Position numbers and translations under genes: made by a program
Part shown: one piece after another, positions 1 to 7,252 of the stretch
Layout: each line of letters opens with the position of its first letter
Position numbering within the stretch: the stretch's first letter is position 1
The notes under the pieces: model-generated
Databases searched by the model: none
What the model saw: the letters and a program-made list of their open reading frames with translations, nothing else
What the model was told of the DNA's origin: nothing
NCBI GenBank assembly: GCA_020629205.1
Contig: JAHDDV010000005.1
Span: 1 to 40,089, forward strand
Reading direction: 5' to 3'
From: Chitinophagales bacterium
GTDB lineage: Bacteria > Bacteroidota > Bacteroidia > Chitinophagales > UBA2359
DNA: 40,089 nt

Positions 1-1355
1 TGCACATTTGTTTCGGGAGCATAGTTGCCGTATTCATAGATTCCCGGCTCGCTAAAGCTCTCTGAAGGATCGGTACCTTGATCATCAACAATCACATAGC
101 TCTCTTCGCCGTCCAAATCTGTAACTTCCACAAGGATGGAAAAGCTTGACTCATCGCACTGAGTTCCACTGGTAAAAGTAGCAGGAGTACAAGTCAAGGT
201 AGGATCGTAAAAGCAAATCTGCCAGGTATTGAGACTTAGCAAATCGTAATCCCAAACACGCACATAAAGCCAGTCGCCGGGAGTCAGCCCATCCAATTGT
301 ACAGAGGCCTGAGTCCAGCCCGGAGCATCGCAATCTACATTGCTCAGGCTACTGCAATCCTCGCCAGTCATCACTTCCATACCAGTCAACATCTGGCCTT
401 GCGTTTGGATGTTGACAAGTCCTGTTTCCGGAACAATGGCCTTGTACCAGACGTCTACAGGATCACCTTCCCCTGCAGAGCAGAATCCCAGTCCCGCCTC
501 CTGAGTGGCACTGGCAATGAAGCTACCTTCTACCGGATTATAGCATGCCCCGCCTATATCTACAGTCACCTCAATCGCATCGACACAATCGTCATTGGAT
601 GGGGGAGGGGAGCAGTTGGTCGTGACATTTGTGAAAGCCTCGCCACATTCAGCTCCTTCTGTGAGAATAAGTATGGAAAAGTTAACAGGAACCGCATTGT
701 CATAGGGCCCAAAAGAGTATTCAGCATCACTCAATCCAGCATCGATTGTTTGTCCTTGACTATCTAAAAGGGTATAAGTCGCTCCCTCTTCCAGTCCATC
801 GACACTGAGGATAACTTCGAAAGTTTCTTCGTCCAGGCAGCTGGTATTGACCTCTAGATCGGCGCCTGTTGTACAAGTTGCACTAGGATCATATGCGCAA
901 ATAGTCCAATCATTGACATTGTTGCTATAAGCCCATACACGCAGATAAATTTGCTCACCCGGCTCCCTGTTATTAAGTTGTATGAGGGAGGAAGCACCAT
1001 CCACTCCATCGTCATCATTACAGTCAATGGCTACTAGATTGTCACAGTCACCTTCAAAGGCCTCCATCGTAGAATCCATTGGTCCAAAGGTCTCAATACT
1101 AAGCGTACCACTTGAAGGGATGGTAGCCACATACCAGCTATCCGGCGATGTATTTCCGCTCCCTATGGTGCATTCACCAACACCTTCATGTGCTGCTTCG
1201 GCGAGATCGGCACCGTCGATTGGTGAATAACAGTATCCATAATTTGTACTGATCGGAATAGCATCTGCACAAATATCGTTGTCAATTGCCTCTGCAGTCT
1301 GCCAAAGACAGGAAAGCAGCATCAGGCCGATGAGGATCGAATACAAAGACTTCAT
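1..1355 (-). CDS. Secreted modular protein, 3' end cut by window edge
   Basis: The reading frame is open from an ATG at 1355 to the left edge, giving about 451 residues with no stop. The N-terminus (MKSLYSILIGLMLLSCLWQT, then AEA-IDND) looks like a signal peptide cleaved after AEA. An LLSC tetrad could also serve as a lipobox, so signal peptidase I versus II is undecided. The mature part shows an A-B-A-B arrangement. Module A (starting NDICADAI and NDDCVDAI) resembles the pre-peptidase-C-terminal-like beta-sandwich common in Bacteroidota secreted proteins, with SWYVA/VWYKA and IYLRVW/LYVRVW strands. Module B (about 80 residues, starting at the TC that follows DPS/DPT) is a shorter Ig-like segment. 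The sorting domain, if any, lies outside the window. It is probably exported and surface-linked or released. No enzymatic motif is visible and its function is unknown. The call rests on frame continuity and composition. Confidence 0.8.
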   Translation of the reverse strand, partial: MKSLYSILIGLMLLSCLWQTAEAIDNDICADAIPISTNYGYCYSPIDGADLAEAAHEGVGECTIGSGNTSPDSWYVATIPSSGTLSIETFGPMDSTMEAFEGDCDNLVAIDCNDDDGVDGASSLIQLNNREPGEQIYLRVWAYSNNVNDWTICAYDPSATCTTGADLEVNTSCLDEETFEVILSVDGLEEGATYTLLDSQGQTIDAGLSDAEYSFGPYDNAVPVNFSILILTEGAECGEAFTNVTTNCSPPPSNDDCVDAIEVTVDIGGACYNPVEGSFIASATQEAGLGFCSAGEGDPVDVWYKAIVPETGLVNIQTQGQMLTGMEVMTGEDCSSLSNVDCDAPGWTQASVQLDGLTPGDWLYVRVWDYDLLSLNTWQICFYDPTLTCTPATFTSGTQCDESSFSILVEVTDLDGEESYVIVDDQGTDPSESFSEPGIYEYGNYAPETNV

Positions 1356-1469
1356 AGATTTACATTTGAGTTAGGATTGGGAACACTAAATAGCGAAAAG
1401 CCACTTCAAGATACTCAAAAGCATCTTCCCAACAAATCCCAAGCTATGTTGCTCCCTGACAGTTTATGA

Positions 1470-2723
1470 TTATTTGCCTTTCTTCTTCTTCTTGGATTTC
1501 TTTTTAGGTCCCTGTTCCCAATCCTCAATTTCCTTCATTACCGACTTCCAATCATTGCTTGGCTCAGCCGTAAGATCGACCGTTTTCATGTACTCTTTTG
1601 AAGAGATTTCGGTGACGTTTATCTTATTTCCAAGGAAGCCCTCGATATTGTCCAGAATCTCCCTTTCTGCATCACTACAAAAGGAAATCGCCCGTCCTTT
1701 ATCCCTGCCACGCCCCGTTCTTCCGACGCGATGCACATAGTTTTCAGGCTGCTCTGGAAGATCATAATTGACCACATACTCTACAGAAGGAATGTCTATT
1801 CCACGAGCCGTTACATCAGTGGCTATCAATACTTTAACCTCCCCTGATCTAAACTTTTTCATGACCTGATTTCGGTCGCTCTGTTCCTTCTCCCCATGAA
1901 TTGTAATGGCTTCGATATCGACCCTTGCCATGGCTTTTTTTACGCGTTCGGCCCGGACACGGGTGCGCACAAAGACAAGGACTTTTTTCTCTGGATGTTC
2001 AGACAACAGACGTTCGAGGAAGAAGCGCTTGTCATCCATTTCGACATAGGCAACCGAGTGCACGACATTCTTGCTCACCGGATCTTTTGGCGACAGTGTT
2101 ATGCGAATCGGATTGTTGACCAGCGAGTTGGCCAGCTTCTTTATTTTTGGGTTAATTGTCGCAGAGAAAAAGAGCGTCTGTCGATTTTTTGGTAGAAATC
2201 GCAGAAGATCCTGAATGTCTTTAATAAATCCTAAATCCAGCATATGATCTGCTTCATCCAGGATCACAAACTCGACTCGATGTAATCGAATATGCCCCTG
2301 ACTCACCAGATCAAACATGCGCCCCGGTGTCACGACGATAATATCCACACCATCTTGCAGCTTTTTGATCTGGGGATTTTGGTCTACACCTCCCACAATG
2401 CTCATTACCCTGACACGAGTACCACGAGCAAATTCTTCAAAGACCTCGGTCAATTGGAGCACTAATTCTCGGGTCGGAGCCATCACCACACACTTGATCC
2501 CATCCGGGCGATTCTGTCGCAGCTTGCGTTCTTGTAGCAGATGAATCACTGGCAATGCGAAAGCCGCAGTTTTCCCCGTGCCCGTCTGAGCGATGGCCAA
2601 AACATCCTCGCCTTTCAAGACCGCCGGGATAGACTTGAATTGAATGTCGGTTGTTTTGTTGAAACCCATCCGTGCAAGGTTGCGCTTGATCTCCGGACCA
2701 AAGGGGTATTTTTCGTATTTCAT
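1470..2723 (-). CDS. DEAD-box ATP-dependent RNA helicase, RhlE-like
   Basis: This is a cytoplasmic ATP-dependent RNA helicase, 417 residues from the ATG at 2723. The frame stays open to a GTG at 2792, but the extra 23 residues are not family-like, so MKYEKYPF is taken as the start. In order: a Q motif (GFNKTTDIQ, 20-28), Walker A AQTGTGKT (45-52), motif Ia PTRELV, GG, TPGRM, motif II DEAD (156-159), motif III SAT (187-189), then the second RecA-like domain with LVFVRTR, TDVTARGIDIP and the arginine-finger motif HRVGRTGRG. The C-terminus ends in a lysine-rich run (GPKKKSKKKKKGK) that probably binds RNA. Length and motif order fit RhlE-type helicases used in rRNA processing and mRNA turnover. 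It is flanked by the partial secreted-protein gene and a hairpin-rich intergenic region, so it is probably monocistronic. Confidence 0.96.
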   Translation of the reverse strand: MKYEKYPFGPEIKRNLARMGFNKTTDIQFKSIPAVLKGEDVLAIAQTGTGKTAAFALPVIHLLQERKLRQNRPDGIKCVVMAPTRELVLQLTEVFEEFARGTRVRVMSIVGGVDQNPQIKKLQDGVDIIVVTPGRMFDLVSQGHIRLHRVEFVILDEADHMLDLGFIKDIQDLLRFLPKNRQTLFFSATINPKIKKLANSLVNNPIRITLSPKDPVSKNVVHSVAYVEMDDKRFFLERLLSEHPEKKVLVFVRTRVRAERVKKAMARVDIEAITIHGEKEQSDRNQVMKKFRSGEVKVLIATDVTARGIDIPSVEYVVNYDLPEQPENYVHRVGRTGRGRDKGRAISFCSDAEREILDNIEGFLGNKINVTEISSKEYMKTVDLTAEPSNDWKSVMKEIEDWEQGPKKKSKKKKKGK

Positions 2724-2834
2724 AATGTATATATGTAATATCGTGAACCTGATTGAGAAAATCAGAATGCTTCTTTTGTTCTTTTGGAGCACAGCAGAAT
2801 GACTCGTGGCGATACCCGTCCCGCTGTCCGTTGC

Positions 2835-2937
2835 AATGCAGGCATCATCCAGGACTTCGCTGCACCACTATTGTGGTCTGCTCGTTCCTCACAGCCCCCA
2901 CTAGTGGGCGACTCAGTTCCTGCCTGCTACCTGCATT
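2835..2937. repeat. Intergenic inverted repeat with central CTAG palindrome
   Basis: The 424-bp interval between the helicase start (2723) and the gldH stop (3148) contains no convincing gene. Its left part holds an imperfect inverted repeat: 2835-2856 (aatgcagg...aggac) pairs with 2916-2937 (gttcctgcc...tgcatt). Inside lie a perfect 12-bp palindrome CCCACTAGTGGG (2897-2908) and a near-palindrome ccactattgtgg. It adjoins the longer CTAG-bounded element at 2986 and may be a diverged relative, but I could not align the two with confidence. Confidence 0.5.
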
Positions 2938-2985
2938 TTCACTTCCATCGGGGCTATTTCTCACCGTCTGTTGCTCGTAGCAGCC

Positions 2986-3151
2986 CTAGTGCTACGCAAA
3001 CCAAGTTCGCAACACCTTTAAGGGCTTCTATTTCTGTCATCCTTCGTTGCTCGTCGGTCGCGTAGCTATGGCTATGCTTCCTCCTCGCGTCTCGGCTGAC
3101 AAAAAGATAAGCTCCTTAAAGGTGCCACGTACTTTGTTTACGCAGCACTAG
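2986..3151. repeat. CTAG-bounded palindromic element, copy A (most complete)
   Basis: A 166-bp imperfect palindrome begins CTAGTGCT and ends AGCACTAG. The outer 41 bases of the left arm match the reverse complement of the right arm at about 34 positions, ending in cacctttaagg. The pairing continues inward through gcttctattt / agcttatctt to a core of about 45 bp around 3046-3090. The core contains a small hairpin (tagctatggcta). The right-hand CTAG (3148-3151) holds the TAG stop codon of gldH. Related sequence occurs at 5493-5620, 31199-31228, 35746-35815 and, more distantly, 22762-22921. It carries no coding potential. It could be a non-autonomous mobile element (MITE/REP-like) or a 3'-end RNA structure. 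Confidence 0.75.
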
Positions 3152-3648
3152 TTCGTGGCTTTTTCCAGCCGAATTCCAACATTCATGATTTCTGGCAGAC
3201 TTTCCATCCGCATATATTGCTCAATGAGCAGGGTATACTTCCCTTTCTCGGGGAAAAGTGCTCTCTCCTGAATTTGTACTTCATTATTGATGACGTTGCC
3301 GGAGCCAGATCCATACCATCTTCCTTCCTTGTTGGCCATGGGGATGTCTACTACATCTTCCTGTGATCTGCCGGAAGGGTAAATGGTCTCAATTCGCACC
3401 CAGAGATTATTGTTGTAATACTGGTTGCTATGTCGCACATTGAAAATGATATTGTAAGGCTGAAGGGTATCTGTGATTTCTGGCTCTAGCTTGACAATAT
3501 CACTCTTTTTCCAAACCTGCTGTTCAAAGACTTTATGCTCTTCGAAGATGATATTGTCATTGCAGGATAGATTTAGCATCATCAGGAATAGCAGCAAGAT
3601 TCCAGCAAGCTGTTTGCTGATACTAGTCGGTCTTCTTATTGTCTCCAT
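3148..3648 (-). CDS. gldH: Gliding motility lipoprotein GldH
   Basis: This is a predicted outer-membrane or periplasmic lipoprotein of the Gld set, needed for gliding and linked to T9SS function in flavobacteria. It has 166 residues. The ATG at 3648 is chosen because it gives a lipoprotein signal peptide (hydrophobic run LAGILLLFLMMLNL, then S28-C29); the frame is open further upstream, but that region is the out-of-frame shadow of ricT. The mature protein starts CNDNIIFEEHKVF and contains the beta-rich GldH body (YNIIFNVRHS, LWVRIETIYPSG, GRWYGSGSG, YTLLIEQYMRM). The start lies 26 nt inside the end of ricT, which suggests translational coupling. The TAG stop sits in the terminal CTAG of the adjacent palindromic element. 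Confidence 0.93.
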   Translation of the reverse strand: METIRRPTSISKQLAGILLLFLMMLNLSCNDNIIFEEHKVFEQQVWKKSDIVKLEPEITDTLQPYNIIFNVRHSNQYYNNNLWVRIETIYPSGRSQEDVVDIPMANKEGRWYGSGSGNVINNEVQIQERALFPEKGKYTLLIEQYMRMESLPEIMNVGIRLEKATN

Positions 3649-5290
3649 CTTTCTTTGGTCCTGATTTCGGATCTCCCCCTTGCTTTCCATCTTTGGCTTT
3701 CTTAGGGCCCCGATTTGGTCTTCTTCTGTTTGAGCTTTTCTTCTTATCGACATCTCCGCTTTTGTTTGGAGCATTGTCCTTTCTCTTGTCGCCAGATTGT
3801 TTCTTTGGGTTTTCTCTACTATCTCTACTATCTCTATTATCTCGATTGTTTCGATTTTCTGGTTTTCCTTTATCACTTCTTTTGGGCCTTCCTTCAGTTC
3901 TACTCTGTCCATCTCGATCGCTTCTTCTCTTTCCACCAGATCGATGGTCTCGATTAGCTGGCTTGGAGCCAGAACGATCTTTGTTCCTTTTTCCTCCTTC
4001 TGATCTTGGTTGCCCACTCTTTGAGCCTGACTTGTCACTGCCCTGTTTGGCTCCTCCTTGCTTGTTACCACCTTGCTTTTCGCCGCTCTCTTTAGAGCTG
4101 GCCCTACCTTTTGCATCTCCCGGTCCCTTTCCTCTTCTGCCTTTGGCTCGATTGCCTGGCTTCTTTTTTCTTCGCTTCTTGCGTCGTGGTTCATGTCCTC
4201 CAATCACTTCGAGCGAAGTGGAGCCAACAATCATGTCTGGATCTTCCTCCGGCTCTTCATGTCCGGTATCATAACTATAGAAAATGCTTCCCTTTAGGTC
4301 TTTTGGTTTTTCTCCTCTGGCATTCATTTCCAGAATCTCTTTGACCAAATCCAGTGATACAGGAATGAAGAGATTATTGTCTGGCAGTACATACCAGAGC
4401 TTTCTTTTGAATATATCGGTCTTAACCAATCTTGCTCTCCCTTTTTCAGTTTCCAGTGAATCGAGGTTCTTTGGGAACTCGGTCAATGCATCGAGATAGA
4501 TTTCCAACTCATAGTTGAGGCAGCACTTGAGCCTTCCGCATTGACCGGAGAGCTTCGCTTGATTGATGGCCAGATTTTGATATCGAGCAGCAGTAGTGGA
4601 TACGGATTTGAAATGGGTAAGCCAGGTCGAACAACACAATTCTCTCCCACAAGAGCCGATTCCTCCGATTCTTCCTGCTTCCTGACGAGATCCAATCTGC
4701 CGCATTTCTACTTTGATGCGAAACTCTCGGGCAAATTCGCGAATAAGCTCTCGGAAATCTACCCGTCCATCCGCGGTATAATAGAAAGTAGCTTTTCGAT
4801 TGTCGGCCTGAAATTCTACATCGCCAATTTTCATCTTCAAGCCCAAATGACGAGCAATTACTCTAGCTCTGGTCATGGTGCTGTACTCCAGTTGCTTGGC
4901 TTGTTGGTAGCGCTCCATGTCGCGCTCTGTAGGACGACGAAGCACCTTTTGAATGCCGTCTTTTCTGATTCGTTTTTTCTTAAGTTGCAGCTTGACAAGC
5001 TCGCCTTGCAGACTGACCGTTCCGATGTCGTGCCCAGAGGTTTTAGACTCCACAACAACTTGATCGCCTGTCACGACATCTACATGGTTGCTGTTACGAT
5101 AGTAGCTCTTTCTTGCGCCATTCTTGAAGCTAACTTCAATGACGTCGAAGCGTTCTTGCTCCGGAGAATAACTGAGGTCCGAAAGCCAGTCGAACACATT
5201 GAGTCGGTTACATCCACCTGTTGAACAGGATCCGCTGCTGCAACCGCCACCTCCAGTCCCGCAAGTCCCGCAGCTTCCGCCACATCCCAT
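3623..5290 (-). CDS. ricT: RicT/PSP1-domain iron-sulfur protein with long basic tail
   Basis: This 555-residue protein belongs to the PSP1/YaaT (RicT) family. In Bacillus, RicT works with RicA and RicF in an Fe-S complex affecting RNase Y; the role in Bacteroidota is not established. The N-terminus is Gly/Cys-rich (MGCGGSCGTCG..., several CxxC) and leads into NRLNVFDWL, a start typical of Bacteroidota homologues. The PSP1 core (about 45-330) has the cysteine motifs GRELCCSTWL and CGRLKCCLNYE. From about residue 370 to the end the sequence is low-complexity, very basic and probably disordered (K/R/G/S/D/N, e.g. RDNRDSRDSREN). A good ribosome-binding site (aaggaagtATG) supports the start. It lies between holB and gldH, and its last 26 nt overlap gldH. 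Confidence 0.9.
   Translation of the reverse strand: MGCGGSCGTCGTGGGGCSSGSCSTGGCNRLNVFDWLSDLSYSPEQERFDVIEVSFKNGARKSYYRNSNHVDVVTGDQVVVESKTSGHDIGTVSLQGELVKLQLKKKRIRKDGIQKVLRRPTERDMERYQQAKQLEYSTMTRARVIARHLGLKMKIGDVEFQADNRKATFYYTADGRVDFRELIREFAREFRIKVEMRQIGSRQEAGRIGGIGSCGRELCCSTWLTHFKSVSTTAARYQNLAINQAKLSGQCGRLKCCLNYELEIYLDALTEFPKNLDSLETEKGRARLVKTDIFKRKLWYVLPDNNLFIPVSLDLVKEILEMNARGEKPKDLKGSIFYSYDTGHEEPEEDPDMIVGSTSLEVIGGHEPRRKKRRKKKPGNRAKGRRGKGPGDAKGRASSKESGEKQGGNKQGGAKQGSDKSGSKSGQPRSEGGKRNKDRSGSKPANRDHRSGGKRRSDRDGQSRTEGRPKRSDKGKPENRNNRDNRDSRDSRENPKKQSGDKRKDNAPNKSGDVDKKKSSNRRRPNRGPKKAKDGKQGGDPKSGPKKDGDNKKTD
3814..3858. repeat. 9-bp tandem repeat inside the RicT tail
   Basis: About five head-to-tail 9-bp units lie on the plus strand: ctctactat twice, ctctattat, ctcgattgt and ttcgatttt. 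They encode the repeating Arg-Asp/Asn-Ser/Asn triplets of the RicT tail. Because the unit is three codons long, slippage here would change tail length without shifting the frame. Confidence 0.7.
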
Positions 5291-5492
5291 ACTTCCTTGG
5301 TTTTATGTTGAATATCCCAGGCTGGACCAAGTATTGCCAAAAATAGCAGAACAGCAGAGGATATGAATTTGCTTAATGGCCACATTATATGGCGCATACG
5401 CAAGATAGCGAAATTATTTTTAGGTTTATTGCTGTCAAATTCCGGTCCCAGAGTACTGGTACCTTGGGGCCCAATTGCTGGGTATTTTGCAT

Positions 5493-5620
5493 GAGCTTAT
5501 CTTTTAGCCAGCTGAGGCGTGAGGAGGGATTAAAGCACAGCTACATGAGCGACGAGCAACGATAGATGGCGGAAAGAGAAGCCATTCAAACTATTCAGGA
5601 ATTAGATCCGGAGGCACTAG
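5493..5620. repeat. CTAG-bounded palindromic element, copy B
   Basis: Read on the minus strand from 5620, this begins CTAGTGC and follows copy A (read from 2986) closely: gcttctctttccgccatc against gcttctatttctgtcatc, then cgttgctcgtcg, gtagct, cctcctc, and a final gataagctc. Agreement is roughly 80% over the inner 95 bp or so. The arm beyond 5493 (about 5450-5492) is eroded. The CTAG at 5617-5620 includes the holB stop codon. The element fills most of the 326-bp gap between holB and ricT. The rest (5291-5492) holds the ricT leader and a GC-rich patch (ggtaccttggggccc) in which I see no gene. Confidence 0.72.
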
Positions 5621-6726
5621 CCTTGCATTACAATATGTTTGAATTTGATCGACAGGTTTAGTAGGACAATCTTAGCGTTTGCATTGCGACCAATATGGTG
5701 ACTGGCTCTGTTGAAGAGTTGGTACATGGACTCCAGCTGAAGGATACCGCAGCGTCCTGAAAGCCATGAAGCCACCTTTTTCTCTTCTTGGTTCAACAGA
5801 CAGTCCCCTTCAGGGTGATAGCGCAACCTTAGGGTTTGTCTGGTGAAGTACAGGCAGTACTGCATGAAATGCTTCAGTGACTCGCGTCCATCTTTGGCTC
5901 GTTTGTCGATCCACTTGATGAGTTGCGCTTCCTGATTCTTTTTAATGCAGAGACTCATCCACTTGATAATTACCTCTGAGTTTACATTTTCTTCTTCAAG
6001 GTTTAGTTCAAGAGCCTTCACTACATTTCCTTCCGCAAGTGCACTCAGTTTCAGCGATTTGACTTCGTTCACTTGAAAGGAATCCTGTAGTCCTTGGCTG
6101 ATTTCCTGATCGCTTAACCTTGGTATAGCATACTTTTGTGTACGAGATAGGATGGTGTTCAGTACTTGTTCTTCCTCCTCAGCTATTAGAATCAGTACAG
6201 TATCCTCTGGCGGTTCCTCTATCAGCTTCAAAAGCCTGTTTCCCTGATCTCCGAGGTACTCTGCTCTCCAAATGATCATTACTGTATAGGGGGAGTCATA
6301 GGATTTGAGACTGAGCCGCTTGATGATACTGTTGCATTCCTGTACATTGATATTGCCCTGTTTGTTTTCTGCATTGATATGCTGCAACCATTGATAGATA
6401 CTGAAATAATTGCTCTTTGCGAGTTTCTCTCGCCATTCTGTCACAAATTCCGTACTAATGGCTCCAGTGCCGATGACGGGATAGGAATAGTGAATGTCGG
6501 GATGGGCATACTTTTGTGCCATAAAGCAAGATCGACACTTTCCACAACTATCCTCTTCCTGACGGTCCTCACAGTTTAGGTATTGGGCATATGCCAGCGC
6601 CAAGGCAAGTTTTCCCGCCCCTTCAGGGCCACTAAACAAGACTGCATGAGCGATTCGCCCGCTGTTGGCAGATTGAATTAGTCGAGATTTGATGGCCGAT
6701 TGTGCCAGTACATTTCTAAAGGGCAT
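5617..6726 (-). CDS. holB: DNA polymerase III subunit delta' (clamp loader)
   Basis: This is the delta' subunit of the clamp-loader complex, which loads the beta sliding clamp during replication. It has 369 residues, usual for the family in Bacteroidota. It starts MPFRNVLAQSAIKSRL, then a P-loop-like GPEGAGKL (33-40), a zinc-binding cluster (C52, C61, C64, C67 in SCGKCRSC), an acidic/Walker-B region with LIKLIEEPPEDTVLIL, and a sensor-type LSRTQKY. The C-terminal collar domain is recognisable only by position. Upstream on the same strand is the PTPS-family gene (53-bp gap), downstream ricT. The stop codon lies in the terminal CTAG of repeat copy B. Confidence 0.95.
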   Translation of the reverse strand: MPFRNVLAQSAIKSRLIQSANSGRIAHAVLFSGPEGAGKLALALAYAQYLNCEDRQEEDSCGKCRSCFMAQKYAHPDIHYSYPVIGTGAISTEFVTEWREKLAKSNYFSIYQWLQHINAENKQGNINVQECNSIIKRLSLKSYDSPYTVMIIWRAEYLGDQGNRLLKLIEEPPEDTVLILIAEEEEQVLNTILSRTQKYAIPRLSDQEISQGLQDSFQVNEVKSLKLSALAEGNVVKALELNLEEENVNSEVIIKWMSLCIKKNQEAQLIKWIDKRAKDGRESLKHFMQYCLYFTRQTLRLRYHPEGDCLLNQEEKKVASWLSGRCGILQLESMYQLFNRASHHIGRNANAKIVLLNLSIKFKHIVMQG

Positions 6727-6779
6727 AAAGCGATAATTGACAATTATGAGGCTAAAACGGTAGGGTTTATGAGCTGGGC

Positions 6780-7187
6780 TTAAGCTGGGTAGTCCACAAA
6801 GTTACGAGGAGTCTCGTAAAGCCTAACCTGCAATTCATACTTGGGATCAAATCGCTCCCTAAGCAGGTCATAGATCACAATGGCAATGTTCTCAACGGTA
6901 GGATTCAAATGCTGAAACTCCTTGACATCCAAATTGAGATTTCGATGATCAAATCGATCTGTAATCAACTCCTTGATAAGATCGCTGACAATCTTAAGAT
7001 CAATCACATAACCGGTTTCCGGATCAACTTCTCCTACGACCTTAAGTTCCAGCTGATAGTTATGACCATGGAAATTGGGGTTGTTGCAGAGCCCAAAGAC
7101 CTTTTGATTCTTTTCATCCGACCATGTTGGATTATGGAGTCGGTGAGCAGCATTAAAGGTGGCTTTCCGGTATACGGCTAGTCTCAT
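6780..7187 (-). CDS. 6-pyruvoyl-tetrahydropterin synthase / QueD family enzyme
   Basis: This 135-residue T-fold enzyme acts on 7,8-dihydroneopterin triphosphate. Zinc ligands are visible as H15 (FNAAHRLHN) and H40/H42 (HGHNY). The catalytic cysteine is C34 in GLCNNPNFHGH, and FDHRNLNLD supplies the partner histidine. The spacing C-x5-HGH and the surrounding residues resemble eukaryotic-type PTPS more than the C-x3-HxH seen in queuosine-pathway QueD. PTPS activity (biopterin branch) is therefore at least as likely as 6-carboxytetrahydropterin synthesis (preQ0 branch). No other queuosine or pterin genes are present to decide this. It lies 65 bp downstream of the endonuclease/phosphatase-family gene and 53 bp upstream of holB, so co-transcription is plausible. 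Confidence 0.9.
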   Translation of the reverse strand: MRLAVYRKATFNAAHRLHNPTWSDEKNQKVFGLCNNPNFHGHNYQLELKVVGEVDPETGYVIDLKIVSDLIKELITDRFDHRNLNLDVKEFQHLNPTVENIAIVIYDLLRERFDPKYELQVRLYETPRNFVDYPA

Positions 7188-7252
7188 AAATGATCTTTGC
7201 GCAAAGATAAGTCAAAGCGCTTAAATTGTTTTTTTGCAGAAGGGATTCTGGC

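Noticed and set aside
297-767. A 156-residue plus-strand open frame
   Set aside because: It lies opposite the continuous minus-strand secreted-protein frame (1-1355), which has a signal peptide and clear repeated modules.
3639-4274. A 211-residue plus-strand open frame opposite ricT
   Set aside because: It is the antisense of the low-complexity basic tail, rich in Leu/Ser/Pro/Phe as expected from such a complement, and resembles no protein family.
5080-5403. A 107-residue minus-strand open frame with a hydrophobic start (SAVLLFLAILG) just upstream of ricT
   Set aside because: Two-thirds of it overlaps ricT in another frame, and that part looks like a translated shadow of the Cys/Gly-rich region. 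A short leader peptide cannot be ruled out, but nothing supports it.
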